From assembly GCA_949358305.1 (NCBI GenBank), contig OX442314.1:33475608-33539607 (forward strand): a DNA stretch of 64,000 nucleotides, written 5' to 3'. The position numbers and the translations under genes were made by a program. Shown here in pieces: positions 10,021-20,706 of this stretch; the first letter of the stretch is position 1, and each line of letters begins with the position of its first letter. A model generated the notes under the pieces. That model saw only the letters and a program-made list of their open reading frames with translations. It made no database searches and had not been told where the DNA came from. The stretch is from Strigamia acuminata (taxonomy: Eukaryota; Arthropoda; Chilopoda; Geophilomorpha; Linotaeniidae).

Positions 10021-10540
10021 AATCCATTCAATACTGTGGTTATTCCAAGAGCTTTTACCGCGTTTTGCTTTAGGTTTTTTTCGAATTTCTTACAGATTTC
10101 GTGTTCGTAAACGAAATTCGCAGCCAAATCCCGGTTTTATCCGGGAAACGGAAGAGCCTGTATCAGTAAATTTAAAAGATGGATGAATAAAATAAACATT
10201 GTACCGCAAGAGAAAACAACTTTTATTCACTTTATACGCTGTTACATGTTCAAATCTATTTCTAGTTAATTAATTTAGTGTCGTTATCTAAGAAAACGCA
10301 TTCAGAAAACAAAGAAAATCTTTCTTAAAACAATCAAAAGTTGAAAATAATGAGGTGCAGTAGTACTTACAAATTCCTACAGAATAGTCTAAGTACTCGT
10401 ACGGCTTCGTTCCTGGTTCAGATTCCCCACTTTATACCACATGTTTGACAAATCTACGTACGATTCGATAAATGGAAATCTTGTCTCACCTAATCGTCAT
10501 GAACAGTGTTTAATATAGCAGTGCAAAAACCAAAGACAAA
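10021..10540. other. Intergenic, no gene recognised
   Basis: AT-rich sequence between the nitrilase relic and the kelch exon. The words cgtaaacgaaatt and tcccggttttatccggga (a short palindrome near 10130) were noticed. Nothing else is interpretable. Confidence 0.3.
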
Positions 10541-10546
10541 TCAAAC

Positions 10547-10666
10547 CATTATAGCCTCCTATTGCATAAATCATTCCATCCAAAACAGCTGTGGCAAAGT
10601 TAATTCGCGGACTCAACATGTCCTTAATGCCAACCCAATTGTTTCGTTTTGGATCGTACTTTTCAC
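10547..10666 (-). pseudogene. Isolated kelch-repeat exon
   Basis: A 120-bp minus-strand piece starts after gttgtag and ends at a GT donor. It encodes one kelch blade: EKYDPKRNNWVGIKDMLSPR then INFATAVLDGMIYAIGGYNG. The double glycine and the spaced Tyr/Trp are the kelch signature. A second blade lies upstream at 10978-10820. No BTB exon or remaining blades were found nearby, so it is read as part of a truncated kelch gene. Confidence 0.6.
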
Positions 10667-10819
10667 CTACAACAACGATTTGGATTAACAAATACTACCT
10701 GTATACAAAATGGAAATGGGTAGAAATTCTAGAATTTGACATTATCTAACAAAATTTTTCAAAAAAATCCAAACCTGTCAAAATATTTTCTCAAATATTC
10801 CGAGTCCTTTTTACCAGAC

Positions 10820-10978
10820 TTAAGAAAAGTCCATTCTTTTTTTTTTGGTTTTGACCATTGCTCCCACCAAAGGCAAATAAAAACGTTTCGTGGGCAACTA
10901 ATCGAAACCATCTTCTAGGACTTGGCATCTTTTGAACGTAAGTCCAATCATCCCTCAACGGATCATAACGTTCAACCT
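10820..10978 (-). pseudogene. Second kelch-blade fragment, duplicated at 16.3 kb
   Basis: The minus strand encodes VERYDPLRDDWTYVQKMPSP then RRWFRLVAHETFLFAFGGSN and runs to a stop at 10820. A donor may lie after GGSNG instead. About 150 bp including downstream non-coding DNA recur at 16260-16440 (RRVFRLVAHEMYLFAFGGTN). Both copies lack the rest of a propeller. Treated as relic exons of a duplicated kelch gene. Confidence 0.55.
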
Positions 10979-11089
10979 AGCAACCAAGATATTGTTTTGT
11001 TTATAGTAACATTTGATTTCTGTAATATACAAAGTAATTATAACAAAGCCATAAATGTGTCGGTGAATATACAACACTACGATTTTATC

Positions 11090-11340
11090 CGCACTTTAAA
11101 TCTAAACATGTGCGGTTGAAATCGTAGTATATGCAACATTTCCAATTTATATCGCAAAGTTTGCAGTTTAAATCTAAACATGCGTTGTTTAAATCGTAGT
11201 ATATTAAACATTTGCAAATTATATCGCAACATTTGCAGTTTAAATCGAAACATGAGCGATGTAAATTGCAAATGTTGCGATATAAATTGAAAATTTTGCA
11301 AGCATTTGCCGTTTAAATCACAACATTTGAAGTATTTGTA
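11090..11340. repeat. Degenerate tandem repeat
   Basis: Several irregular copies of a roughly 25-50 bp unit built from gtttaaatc(g/t)(a/t)aacat and atatcgcaa(c)attt occur. They keep a frame open on the minus strand (RFKLQTLRYKLEM-type repeats), which is not regarded as a gene. Confidence 0.6.
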
Positions 11341-11357
11341 TTTATATTAATTTATAT

Positions 11358-11612
11358 TTACCTAAATACGGCAGTCAAATTCTTAATTTTGCTTTGGACT
11401 GATTTCCACGACCTGATAAAGTTGTGTTCCTTTAACCCTGTCGCGATGTTTTCGTAAACAATGCGATTCCTCTTGGCCCTACGCAAATCGTCATTGTTTT
11501 CTTCCCACAGATGAATCAGCAAATACGTCTCATCATCACTCCATATTTCCTTTTTTTTTCGCTGCCTTTTTTCTAAATTATCTAAATTTTCCATTTGGTT
11601 GACCACTGGCAT
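11358..11612 (-). CDS. Myb/SANT-like (trihelix) DNA-binding exon
   Basis: A minus-strand ATG-led exon (11612 to about 11361) ends at GTAAATAT, a plausible donor. It encodes a basic stretch (KRQRKKK) and a Myb/SANT-like domain, WSDDETYLLIHLWEENNDDL ... YENIATGLKEH ... WKSVQSKIKNL, with the spaced tryptophans of the fold. Domains like this accompany Harbinger transposons and also occur as host MADF-type regulators. The downstream exon was not found. Flanking sequence at 11640-11840 resembles the end of a DNA transposon (see that entry), so a Harbinger accessory protein remnant is my preferred reading. Confidence 0.5.
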   Translation of the reverse strand: MPVVNQMENLDNLEKRQRKKKEIWSDDETYLLIHLWEENNDDLRRAKRNRIVYENIATGLKEHNFIRSWKSVQSKIKNLTAVFR

Positions 11613-11639
11613 GGAAGCTATGTTTGTTTGACCAATAAT

Positions 11640-11846
11640 GGCGATGCATTATGGGTACCATGACATCACAAGCTAGCTTAGAACTAGCTAATCCAGTTCC
11701 CAGATCTAGATTATTTTCAAATTTAGTTTCAAAACTGATAAGCTAGCTTAGGATAAGCAAGTTGTGTTCGCACTACAGTTACACAACTAGTTATAAAGAG
11801 TTAAGCTGGCTTGACTCTGTAGTGCGAACGGGGTATTACGGAAATT
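11640..11846. mobile_element. Possible DNA-transposon end, Harbinger-like
   Basis: Repeated agctagcttag words and internal inverted matches (gttgtgttcgcactacag near 11759 against ctctgtagtgcgaac near 11813) give a terminal-repeat character. The sequence adjoins the Myb/SANT exon. A TTA follows the end (gcgaacggggtatta), compatible with the 3-bp target site of Harbinger elements. The other end was not located. Confidence 0.3.
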
Positions 11847-12245
11847 GTTTGGTGCCATCTCTGGGCTTGTTTATGTATAATATTGGTCCCAATTCTGATT
11901 TATTAAATCGATTTTGAATTGATTGTAAAATCCAACTAAATAATCGTCCAATCGTGATACCACAAAATAAAACACGAACTTTTATCTAATTAGCAATGAA
12001 AACTGAAAACTTTATTGAGTTTGGTGCACATCTTATTTGAATACCAAAAACAAAATAAACTACATTTTATCGCTAAATCATCTGATGATGATATATCACG
12101 ACCATCTCCGTGATCAAATTATTCCAAATGCCAAAAGACCGCCAACTTGGATCGTTTGAATCGCACGCCAGCTCGGTCAATTTTCAGTTCGATTACACAT
12201 TACACGAATTTGTTGTGAAAGCCTGCTGCATTCAAATATCTGGTG
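11847..12245. repeat. Upstream region with a dispersed 115-bp repeat
   Basis: 12080-12195 is about 80-85% similar to 14525-14635 (shared words catctc(c/a)gtgatcaaattattcc, cacgccagctcggtcaattt). The remainder is AT-rich without genes. Confidence 0.5.
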
Positions 12246-12302
12246 TAACGTTTTGTCAACGTTTACGCAGCCATTACGTAAAGCAAACGTTCAGTTCTAG
12301 TT

Positions 12303-12311
12303 ACTTATAAA
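12303..12311 (+). promoter_or_regulatory. TATA-like box of RBBP6-like copy 1
   Basis: TTATAAAAG lies about 65 bp before the MAF start codon. The second copy has gaataaaag at the same place, so the box is weakened there. Upstream homology between the copies starts near 12246, which places this promoter inside the duplicated unit. Confidence 0.45.
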
Positions 12312-12372
12312 AGCACAAGTTTTGTGTCACAGTGGTATATTTCTTTCTACTTTAAACACACACACAAATATA

Positions 12373-13428
12373 ATGGCATTTCGTTACAAATTCACCAACG
12401 ATTTACACTTCACCGTGGTTAATTTGCACAGCTTGAGCACCACTGTTGGCAACTTGAAATCGGCGATTTGTCAGCAGAGAAAGCTTTGTACGAAAGGCGA
12501 CAGCGAGCTGCAGATAAGAAACTCCGAAACTAAGGAAATCTACGCCGACGACGACGCTTTGATTGTGCAAAACACGTCTTTGATTGTGGCAAGAATTCCG
12601 ATTTTCGGCGTAAAAATTCGTCGTGACGACTTCCTGCGCAGATCAAAACCACCGATAATCGCCAGGAGATTACTGACAGTCGAGAAGAACGAACATCGTT
12701 CGGAAGAGGAGCACATTAAAGCGCTCAATGCTCGAGTTGCGGAGTTTTACGACACATCCAACTTGCCGAAATCTCGAGCCATGACCGGGAAGATTCCGCC
12801 GGACTACATTTGCTGTAGGTGCGGCAAAGGCGACCACTGGGTGAAGGATTGTCCGACGAAAGCGTATAAACGCAGCAGTGGCATTCCCCGCACTTTTATG
12901 GTTACTGCTGAAGGACCGGAAGTCCAGGGGGCTCTTCTATCAAGCACTACCGGTCAGTTTGTGGTGCCGGTGATTAATCAGGCTGCCTACCTGGTTAAGA
13001 AAAAGGAAAAGCCGATTTTTGTCAAGGAGAAAACACCGGAAAAAGAGGTGGGTGCAGCAATCCCCAAAGAATTGCTGTGCGGAATTTGCAAAGAGGTTAT
13101 GGTGGACGCCGCTGTGACGCCATGTTGTGCCAATACCTTCTGCGACGACTGTATTCGTCAGGCTCTGTTGGAGTCGGACGAACGTCAGTGTCCAACTTGT
13201 CTAAAAAATGAAACGTCTCCGGATGCACTAGAACCGAATTATGCAATCAGAAGTGCTGTTTCTGCATTTCTAAATGGACCAGGACCGAATTGGACGTCGA
13301 ATTTACCAAACTTTAAGGCACCTTTTCCAATTACACAAATGTTGAATTTTAAACCTGTTTTTACGGGTAAGCGAAAGGTTAACCAAGAAATGGAATGTAT
13401 AACCAATAAAATATCTCGATTTTCTTGA
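12373..13428 (+). CDS. RBBP6-like protein, DWNN + CCHC knuckle + RING, intronless copy 1
   Basis: A single-exon ORF of 351 residues starts MAFRYKFTNDLHFTVVNLHS. Residues about 3-77 form a DWNN ubiquitin-like domain. A zinc knuckle follows near residue 147 (CCRCGKGDHWVKDC), then a RING/U-box near 236-280 (CGICKEVMVDAAVTPCCANT ... CDDCIRQALLESDERQCPTC). This order is that of RBBP6/SNAMA/Mpe1, which act in mRNA 3'-end processing and as E3 ubiquitin ligases. The long C-terminal tail of animal RBBP6 is missing. The first in-frame ATG is at 12322, but the MAF start is shared by both copies and matches the DWNN start. Lack of introns suggests a retrocopy that kept a promoter and open frame. An inverted copy is at 35143-36171. 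Confidence 0.85.
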   Translation: MAFRYKFTNDLHFTVVNLHSLSTTVGNLKSAICQQRKLCTKGDSELQIRNSETKEIYADDDALIVQNTSLIVARIPIFGVKIRRDDFLRRSKPPIIARRLLTVEKNEHRSEEEHIKALNARVAEFYDTSNLPKSRAMTGKIPPDYICCRCGKGDHWVKDCPTKAYKRSSGIPRTFMVTAEGPEVQGALLSSTTGQFVVPVINQAAYLVKKKEKPIFVKEKTPEKEVGAAIPKELLCGICKEVMVDAAVTPCCANTFCDDCIRQALLESDERQCPTCLKNETSPDALEPNYAIRSAVSAFLNGPGPNWTSNLPNFKAPFPITQMLNFKPVFTGKRKVNQEMECITNKISRFS

Positions 13429-13439
13429 ATGTTTTGCTT

Positions 13440-15075
13440 GATTAAAACTTTTATTCCCCTTCGTTCCCAGTGGGAAGTTTCCCTTTATTCGTCGCCCCTG
13501 GACTGCAGCCCAGTTAGCCCAATGGAAAAGGTGAAACTGACTGGTTGTCAATAATTGCCTAACCCTGCCTCGCTTTTCTCTGCTCTTTCCGACTTGTAGT
13601 ATTTCATTGGCTTTCAGCGTTTTGCTGGAGATTTTCATTAACTTGTCGGTCGTTCGAGATTCTATGCTGGTTGTCCCACTTCTGGTTTTATTTTATTGGT
13701 TTTTTGGTTTTATTGTTTTTCTGGTTTTGTTTGGTTGCTGTTGTTTCTTCTCATTAAAGTTACCACTTACCTCTAAATGCGCTGTGGCTCTTTGTTTCGC
13801 CTTACCTACCGGTATTCCAATAAGTTCAGTATTACTGGTCCCTGGTGCTGCCGGACAACTTACCGTATGATGACGGTTTCCTACTTCCAACAGCATTACA
13901 GTTTGTTAAGATTTTTCAACAACTTTTTTATATTTAAAACCCAATTGATTTACTGTATACACAGCTTAAACATATGTAATTCATTGAAATTAAAAATCAA
14001 AATTATTAAAAGAAAAATCAATTACACGATGCACTGTGGAAATAATGACAACAATATTCTAAGCTAAAAAATCAATTTTCGTGCACAAAATTTTTTCTTC
14101 ATTTTTTATTTTAAAGAAAAGTCGAAAATAACTAACTTTTACTTGACACGATCGTCATCGTCTTCTTCAGCATCGAAGATTGGTTTATTATCTGATAAAG
14201 GATTCGTTCTACTCTTAAGTAATTATCCGTGTTTAGATATGTAGACCCCGTAGAATGATTTGTGTCCTTTGTTCTGCTCGCCGCGTGTGCTCCATCTCTG
14301 GTTTCGCTCGTTTATGGCGATATTTGAACAAGATTTTCTGTTCCGATTTGGGTTTTCTTTGTGGAAATTATCGGCTTCTGCAATGTGCATTTAAGTGTTT
14401 TGTAAGTTTTCTTTTTTTTTCGGATCGAAATGTTTCAGTGTGAAATTTCCATTTTCTCGATCCGGGTTATAGGCCTATTCTTTTAATATTTCGCCAAATT
14501 GTTGTATTTTTATTTATTCTATCAGCTGATAATGATGTATCACGACCATCTCAGTGATCAAATTATTCCAAATGCCAAAGGACTTGGGTCGTTCGAACTG
14601 CACGCCAGCTCGGTCAATTTTTTGTTCGATTTGCTTCGTTTTTTCATATTTTCATTTTTCTTTTATGGTCATGGCGGAGGTATCATCTCGCTGGTTGTTT
14701 CTCTTCCAATCCTTATTAATTTGTTGCCATCCGATCTTTTTTTCGCCGAATTCCAATCCGCATTGTCATAGTTATCTTCAATTTGTTCATTTTTTTTCGT
14801 TTTCGTGAATATAAGCCTAAATTCTCATTTCGAACAACGTGATTTTTTTCTTCACTAAAATGGTGTGTAAATACATTTGGCTTTGATTTTGATTCAGTTG
14901 TGCGAGTTTAAAATTGAAACGATGGATCATTCTACTTGTTTTGAACCTTCGCCTCCTTTACCGCTATTTTGACGAATTTTGGTGTTTAATTGAGTTTTAT
15001 CTCGGGAATTTTCATTCCAATTTTTCTGTTTTTTTATTTGATGTCAAGTTTTTCTCTATTTTTGCTGAATAATAA
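13440..15075. other. Intergenic, dispersed repeats only
   Basis: 13836-13930 matches 33972-34073 (tggtccctggtgctgc; tgatgacggtttcctacttc). 13952-14060 resembles 40012-40115 (tactgtatacacag; gacaacaatat). 14525-14635 matches 12080-12195. On the minus strand about 14205-14135 encodes a possible C terminus, LKSRTNPLSDNKPIFDAEED then DDDRVK and a stop, without a recognisable upstream exon. The remainder is T-rich with no gene seen. Confidence 0.4.
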
Positions 15076-15081
15076 TAATTA

Positions 15082-15550
15082 TCATGCAGCAACTTGATGG
15101 CCATTTATCAAAGCTGTTGAATTGTGATAAAAAATAGGCCTAATATTGTAAATAATTTTGGTCTTGTAAGTCTGCAGTCCGATGGATGTAGCATTTACCA
15201 ATTGATATTCTGCATTCATCTGTGAATGTTTTAAATTATCGCCTTCAATCGTTTGTGGAAACCTTGATCCAATAAGAAAGTGACTAATATTAAATTCCTC
15301 CATTTTTGAATCGATTGTCATTAAGTTGCACAGCCACAATTTCTGAGCTCCATGCATCTAAAGTGCTTGAGTTCTGTAATAGAACATAACTCTGTGAGTG
15401 GTCTTTTATATCTTTGCAATCCCTTGTGTTTTCAATTTTCTGCTGCTTGAATGTTTGAGCATTTGTTATAAAAAAATTGAAAAAGTTCATTACTGATAAA
15501 AAAAGGAAAGGAAAGAACACAAAGGCCAAATGTTGACATTCCTGTATCAA
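15082..15550 (-). pseudogene. Unidentified secreted or membrane protein fragment, frame-disrupted
   Basis: Two overlapping minus-strand frames look like one protein split by a frame change near 15310-15350. The first starts MIQECQHLAFVFFPFLFLSV, a hydrophobic leader. The second continues as SKMEEFNISHFLIGSRFPQT ... LKHSQMNAEYQLVNATSIGL ... YNIRPIFYHNSTALINGH and a stop. The composition looks like a folded extracellular domain with three N-glycosylation sequons (NIS, NAT, NST). I do not recognise the family. An intron cannot be excluded in place of a frameshift. Confidence 0.3.
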
Positions 15551-15559
15551 AAACGTGTT

Positions 15560-16250
15560 GCATTATGTCTTTAATATATTTCTGTCCCAAGTAACATACA
15601 AGTAGGTACAATCAAAAGGCATGATCTGAAGTTGTTTTTCAGTCACTCTCATATCGTTAGACTGTTAATTTTTCTTTTTAGTTAGAGGAAGGTTAACTCA
15701 ACTAAAAACAAAATTCTTAGAAATTATTGCTACGAATTAAAAATACAAACATAAAAACTGTCCCAATGTGTGTCCCTCTCTCCTACACATTTTTTGAGAC
15801 GCCCTTCGTAACTCTCCTTATATTGTCAGGCCCATTTAGTTTGCGTATTTCTTTAATTCACCAGCTGGATCAAATGGAATCCTCCAGGTTGTTTTAAGTT
15901 TTTGAGTAACACCACGTAGATCATGTTTGTGGCTTTCCATTGCCGTCCTAAGGACACTTTTGTACGCTATTCAATATCTGTTCTCTATGTATCTTGCTTG
16001 CTACGTGTTCTTTTCTTGCTAAGTGTTCTGTAAGTCAATTTCGGCTTTTTATTGAAGAAAAATAATTCCTATGCATTTAACTTAACCCTACATATTATAA
16101 TTATATAAAATGTTTAATGGTTGGTAATAAATATATAAAATCTATCTATCTATCTCTCTACTTATAAAAATTAGCTTTTATTCGATGTCAAAACGTTACA
16201 ATTTGAATAAAAACTTTAGAATAAAGGTAAATATAATGCTTTTTACCTTT
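15560..16250. other. Intergenic, no gene seen
   Basis: AT-rich, with a short ctat microsatellite near 16141-16157. No coding signal. Confidence 0.3.
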
Positions 16251-16259
16251 CTAAGAATT

Positions 16260-16440
16260 TTCTCAGATTTTTTCAAATTTGTCAAAATATCTTTCTCAAA
16301 TATTCCGAGTCCTTTTTAGTTTTCACCGGAGTTAAGAATGGTCCATTTTTCTGTTCTTTGGTTTTGACCATTTGTCCCGCCGAAAGCAAATAGATACATC
16401 TCGTGGGCTACTAATCTAAATACTCTTCTAGGAGTTGTCA
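16260..16440 (-). pseudogene. Kelch-blade fragment, copy of 10.8 kb
   Basis: The minus strand reads TPRRVFRLVAHEMYLFAFGG then TNGQNQ. Non-coding DNA beyond it also matches 10780-10860 (ggactcggaatatttgagaa). It abuts directly on the stop codon of the exon at 16670-16441, so the junction is recombinant rather than a natural gene. Confidence 0.5.
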
Positions 16441-16915
16441 TTAAATGGTATCCTCAAAGGCTAGCTGCATGCTTTCCGGCAGCATAAGTAAGGTCAGGTG
16501 ATCTGCCCAATACTGTGAGATTCTCTTTTGTATTTGATCGACTCTGGTGGAACCGTTTGTGTTAATGTTGCAGATCTCTGAATAACGACTAAGGTTTCTT
16601 TCTGACAGGAATTTGGCTTTAAAGATGTCTGTTGCCTCCGGGGTATGAAAAATTATCTTATGTGCGGCTTCTATATAAAAAACAAGAAATATTGAATAAT
16701 TAGGATTGTCATTTCTAATATTTTTTGTTAGTTAACGCAAAAAAATAGTATACCTTTTAATGATGTGTTGGCTGGCAGATTTTGCTGGCTTATTTTGCTG
16801 GCCTTGATAACAACTCGATAGATTTCTTCCGGTGGGATCAACGAAAATAAAGTTGCTACAACACTGTTTTCAACGGCAACATTTTGAAATAGCCGTGTTT
16901 TTGTATGCTGGATGG
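16441..16915 (-). CDS. Two 3' exons of an unidentified gene
   Basis: Exon about 16915-16735 encodes PSKWRAAIQHTKTRLFQNVA ... SVVATLFSLIPPEEIYRVVI and ends in phase 1 at GTATAC. Exon 16670-16441 encodes EAAHKIIFHTPEATDIFKAK ... STRVDQIQKRISQYWADHLT ... LPESMQLAFEDTI and a stop. The phases agree. The protein is mostly helical, with no motif that I recognise. The 5' part is missing or lies beyond 16.9 kb; the RING exon upstream ends in its own stop and so belongs to another gene. Intactness is uncertain. Confidence 0.35.
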
Positions 16916-17127
16916 CTGCACGCCATTTACTTGGTTACCAAGTTGCCAAGTGCACATTGTTGAGTGCACTGTGTGACGGTTATAGTAAAAAAAATATTAA
17001 TTAAATGAGAGAAATAAATTTTTTAATCTTAAAACAAGACTCAACAAACACATTTGCTAATTCGGGCAAAAAAATTTAAACACTTGAAAAGAATGTTTTT
17101 GTGGTTACATTAATTACTTTGCCGAAA

Positions 17128-17257
17128 TCAGGGCACTCCCTTGAGCAGGATTCCGCATTTGGGGCAAGTCGTCATACGCCTGCATGGCAGAAAGAGCAAT
17201 CCTATTTCTTCTTTTTTGCAATTGCTGCATAGCACCATTTCCTTTAATGGCTCTTGG
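17128..17257 (-). CDS. C-terminal RING exon, IAP-type
   Basis: After an acceptor-like tttcaag, the minus strand encodes PLKEMVLCSNCKKEEIGLLF then LPCRRMTTCPKCGILLKGVP and a stop. The spacing C-x2-C ... LPC-x6-C-x2-C resembles the C-terminal RING of inhibitor-of-apoptosis and Mulan-like E3 ligases, but the usual His (LPCGH) is replaced by Arg. Upstream exons were not found, so this may be a relic. Confidence 0.4.
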
Positions 17258-17279
17258 CTTGAAATAATTTTTAAAAAAA

Positions 17280-17917
17280 AATTTATTATTTTTTTCAATT
17301 TGTAAAAAAATTAAATACCATATATCTTGTGACTAGATATGGTCCCGCCCAGGTGGTTGGGGATTTACCACATGGGATGGGACGCATATACCTCACGTAA
17401 GAACGATACAGCGACTAAAATTGTTGGGTTTTGGCCTTGTTTTAGTAACTTCATTATTCTATCCTCAAATTTCGTTGAATCTTTACTGATCTTACTTAAG
17501 GACATTTGAAATACTTAAACGAATGTACATATAAGTTACTACTTATATACACTTACTTACTTACCGGTACTTACTTATATGTTGTAGTTTTTTAAACTTT
17601 GCTAGAACCACAAGTCTCGATGTGCTGCATGTGGTAACTCATCAATGAACTCTGACACTAGACTTTGTATCCCTGCATCGTGGATAAGTTTGCAAATGTT
17701 GGTGCAGTTTTATAATTTGGAAAAGAATTCTACTCATTCATCATTTTCATTCATAATCATCCAACAAACATACATGTCAATTTATTGTTGTTCTTACAAT
17801 TCAATTCATTCATGGTTGCTACAATACAACCATTCATTACAACAACTGATTGTAAACCGAAATAACTCTAACACTCGCCCATATTAAATACTTAATACAT
17901 TCATATGAAATTTACAA
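17280..17917. other. Intergenic between RING exon and Copia pol
   Basis: AT-rich. On the minus strand the Copia pol is followed by a purine-rich ATATGGGCGAG and then TGTTAGAG near 17874, which could mark the start of a 3' LTR. No matching 5' LTR was found, so none is annotated. Confidence 0.25.
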
Positions 17918-20706
17918 TTAGTTTTCATCCAAAACATTAACTAATCCGACTGCTTCACAAGCTTGCTTCAACTTTATTTCAGAAACCGCCTTGGTCATCA
18001 TATCTGCTAGCATCCGGTCAGTTGGCAAATAAATCACGTTGTAAACTCCTTCATTTACGTCCTGTCTAATAAAAGCAACTCTCCTATTAAAGTGCTTTGT
18101 TCTTGCATGGTAACATGGATTCTTGGTCAAATCAATAGCTGGCTGGTTGTCACAGTAGATCACTATGGGTCTCCTTTCAGTCATCAACTTTAAATCTTCA
18201 AGAACATTTTTGACCCACTTTATCTCCTTGGCAACCTCCACCAGGCCCGAGAACTCAGCTTCACAAGAGGACAAGCTGATTAAACTCTGCTTCTTTGCTT
18301 GCCATGTAATCGCTGTCCCATTCAATGTAGTAATGAATCCTGCGAACGATTTTGCGTCCGCATTGCAAGCGTTCCAGGAAGAGTCTGTATACCCAATCAG
18401 ATCTTGACCAGAACTTGTGTAACTCAACCGATAATTCACGGTTCCGATCAAGTACCGTAGTATTCTCTTCGCAGCAATCCAATGGGCCTCCTTGGGGTCA
18501 TTCAGCCACTGTGAGAGAAAAGATACCGGAAACGCAATGTCAGGGCGTGTGCCCTGAGCAAGGTAAAGTAAGGCGCCGATCAGTTCTCTATACGGCTTAT
18601 CGCTTGCTGATGGTCCCAAGGGGTAATCCGGAGCATCTAACTTTTGTGACACTTCCATTGGAACCTTCACAGTCCTCGCTTGGTCTAAACCAAACTTAAT
18701 TGCTAACTCCAGAATATATTTGGATTGATCCAAGGTGATTTGATTTTTCTTCATATTTTGAATTATTCTTATGCCTAATAAACTCTTTATCTCGCCCAAA
18801 TCTATCACCTTGATGCGTCGTCGTATCTTGGCCATTAATTGATCTAATAGTTCACTATTGTTGTCCAAGGTCACTAAATCGTCCACATATGTCGCCATAA
18901 TTATTGTTGACCCTCCATGTCTGTAAATATAAACACATTGTTCAGTGGGATGCTTAAAGAAACCAACTTTCAAAAGTTCTTCTAATGTTTTGTGCCAGGC
19001 ACGACCTGCCTGTGGCAGCCCATATATTGCCTTTTGTAATAGGCAAACCTTATCACCAAATACTTCCATTCCTTTTGGTAACTCCATATAAACCGTCTGT
19101 CCCAGCTTTGCATGAAGGTAAGCAGTCTCTACGTCGTGATGCTTGACTCGAAAATGGTACATCACTGCCAATGCCATCAAAATTCTTATTGTCGCAAGTC
19201 TGACCACCGGAGAGAAAGACTCATCGTAGTCGACACCCTTATAAATATTATAACCTTGTGCTACCAAACGCGCTTTGTAGCGTGTTACTTGTCCTTGCTG
19301 GTTGGTTTTCACTGAATAAATCCAACGTGATCCAACCACCTTGGCATCTTTGGGTCGGTCCACTACATCCCAGGTGTGTTGTTGGGCATGGGATTGGATT
19401 TCTCTCTCCATTGCCCGCTGCCACTGGGTAGATTGGTCAGACTCCATGGCTTGCTTGTAAGTCTTCGGTATTAATATACCTTTCTCTTCAGCAATTTTCG
19501 CCTCATTTATTAAATTTGAAACGTCAGGGTCCGGGCTTGTCTGTCCACCTCGTCTTTGTCTTGGTCTTTGCCCTGGGTCATATGGGACATATCGGTCCGG
19601 GGGCCTCCTCGTCCTTAACGGGTAACGGCGCTCCGGTTTGATTTGACCCGTCCTGGTGGGCATCCTGTATTCTGGTCGGCCCGGAACCTCGTCATAAACT
19701 ACTGGAACTTGATCTGTTCCATGTAGTTCCTCTTCGTCCAATGTTCGACCGGTCAGCGATTGCGGCTGCTTTTCTGTTTTGAGCAATGTCGATCCTCTCA
19801 GTTCCTCGTTGAATTTGACGTCCCTTGCAACAAAATATTTGCCTTTGGCTGGATCAAAAAACTTCCAACCTGCTACTTGAAACGGGTATCCCAGGAAAAT
19901 GGCTTTTCGGGCTGTTGGGTCTAGCTTGTAGCGGTTCTGTTTGGGTATCCACGTGTAAGCTACGCATCCGAAGATCCTCATATTGCTTACATCTGGCTTA
20001 TGCCCTGTTAGCCTTTCAATCGGTGTTTCAACGTCAAATCTCCGCATTTTCGATCTATTACACGCGTAGCTAGCTGTCTCAACTGCATCCTGCCAGAACC
20101 GCATCGGTAGTCCTGAATCCAACAAGAGAGTCCTTGCCGCGTTCAGTAACTTCCGGTTGGCTCTTTCTGCGACGCCATTTTGGGAAGGGCTCCATGGGAC
20201 TGTTAATTGGTGGTGAACACCACGCTTGGCCAATAAAGTTTTAAACCTTTCGTTTAAAAACTCGGTCTCGTTATCACTACGCAACCGCTTAAGTTTACCG
20301 CCAAACTTATTTTCAAACATGATTAGAAAATTTTCAAATTCACCTACGGTTTGTGATTTCTCCTTCAGAAATCTCGTGAAAATCGCTCTTGAAAAATCAT
20401 CGACGATTGTGAATATGTATCTACTCCCTAATGTCGATGCAGTACGGAAGGGGCCACACAAGTCAACGTGGAGCATCTCGAATGGCTTAGTTGCAGTAAT
20501 ATTATTCATAGGCTTGAAAGGGGCCCTGATCTTCTTGGCCAATGCGCATTTATCGCATATTTCGGGTATTTTGGCATCCTTTAAATGCATCCCCTTTACC
20601 ATATCTCTGCTCCAAAGTTCTTTTAAGGAGCGGTAGCCCAAGTGAGCCATCCGTCTATGCCAAGTGACCAGTGGTAATCGCCCAGAAGATGTCTGTATGC
20701 GACCAG
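17918..20706 (-). CDS. Copia pol half: integrase, reverse transcriptase, RNase H
   Basis: The minus-strand frame shows the integrase zinc-binding region (HRRMAHLGY ... CDKCALAK), then the integrase core with DLCGPF, LRSDNETEF and SPSQNGVAERANR carrying the D-D-E residues. The RT core follows with KARLVAQGYNIYKGVDYDES and YVDDLVTL. RNase H follows with GYTDSSW and LSSCEAEFSGL. The domain order PR-IN-RT-RH is Copia-type. An open reading frame continues 85 bp into the MITE (to 20791), but that extension is MITE sequence and not pol. The stop is at 17918-17920. Confidence 0.9.

Noticed and set aside
17640-17874. 3' LTR of the Copia element starting TGTTAGAG on the minus strand
   Set aside because: No matching copy was found upstream of the gag start, so the boundary could not be supported.
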